DNA of 64,000 bases from Gammaproteobacteria bacterium. Its GTDB lineage: Bacteria > Pseudomonadota > Gammaproteobacteria > Pseudomonadales > Pseudohongiellaceae. Position 1 is the stretch's first letter; every line of letters begins with the position of its first letter. The stretch covers positions 156,707 to 220,706 of the forward strand of contig JAURLP010000012.1 in assembly GCA_030831165.1 (NCBI GenBank), given 5' to 3'. A program made the position numbers and the translations under genes. Of this stretch, positions 63,964 to 64,000 are shown in pieces. The notes beneath the pieces are model-generated. The model had not been told where the DNA came from, did no database searches, and saw nothing but the letters and a program-made list of their open reading frames with translations.

Positions 63964-64000
63964 AAGGTTGTTGCAATAAAAAAATGAACTGTAGGTGGTG

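Overview
The window reads as an ordinary stretch of chromosome from a free-living gammaproteobacterium. It shows a Pseudomonas-like gene order (leuCD-asd-fimV-truA-trpF-accD-folC-dedD-cvpA-purF, and gltA divergent from sdhCDAB-sucAB-lpd-sucCD), a FimV-type LysM protein, a monomeric NADP isocitrate dehydrogenase and a Vibrio/Shewanella-type TonB-ExbBD-TtpC operon. The DNA is somewhat AT-leaning, which would suit a marine relative of the Pseudomonadales/Cellvibrionales, but the exact taxon cannot be read from here. I see no prophage, insertion sequence, integrase, CRISPR array or defence island.

Layout. 1-13.4 kb: pyrD, then a rightward Bat-type operon (MoxR ATPase, DUF58, DUF4381, two VWA proteins, BatD). 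A small-heat-shock gene and a DUF1653 gene follow. A second, leftward MoxR-DUF58-transglutaminase (TgpA-like) set comes next. 13.5-30.4 kb: a long leftward housekeeping array (prmB, aroC, leuC, leuD, asd, fimV, truA, trpF, trpB, trpA, accD, folC, SPOR protein, cvpA, purF). leuB is absent from its usual place. 30.5-34.2 kb: folE, sixA, a DUF4389 membrane protein, gpsA and cysE. 34.2-37.6 kb: a small accessory patch with a secreted lectin-like protein and an unpaired Tat-exported molybdopterin dehydrogenase subunit. 37.8-43.8 kb: argS, monomeric icd and htpG. 43.9-49.1 kb: DUF3450, TtpC-like, ExbB, ExbD, TonB and TPR genes. 49.4-61.9 kb: the TCA cycle block, sucDCB-lpd-sucA-sdhBADC leftward and gltA rightward. 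62.2-64 kb: a Tat-exported FMN alpha-hydroxy-acid dehydrogenase carrying a CxxCH motif, an empty stretch, and tRNA-Glu.

How the parts fit. The sdh-suc-lpd operon, gltA and icd together supply six of the eight TCA cycle activities (aconitase, fumarase and malate dehydrogenase lie elsewhere; succinyl-CoA ligase and succinate dehydrogenase are here). The TonB operon powers outer-membrane transporters that are not encoded in the window. The two MoxR/DUF58 modules are envelope-associated chaperone and VWA systems. Two heat-shock genes (ibpA-like and htpG) each have a recognisable sigma-32-type promoter. The most unusual single gene is the FMN dehydrogenase at 62188-63381. The remainder is mainly of interest for gene order and regulation. 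I did not find a convincing undescribed multi-gene system.
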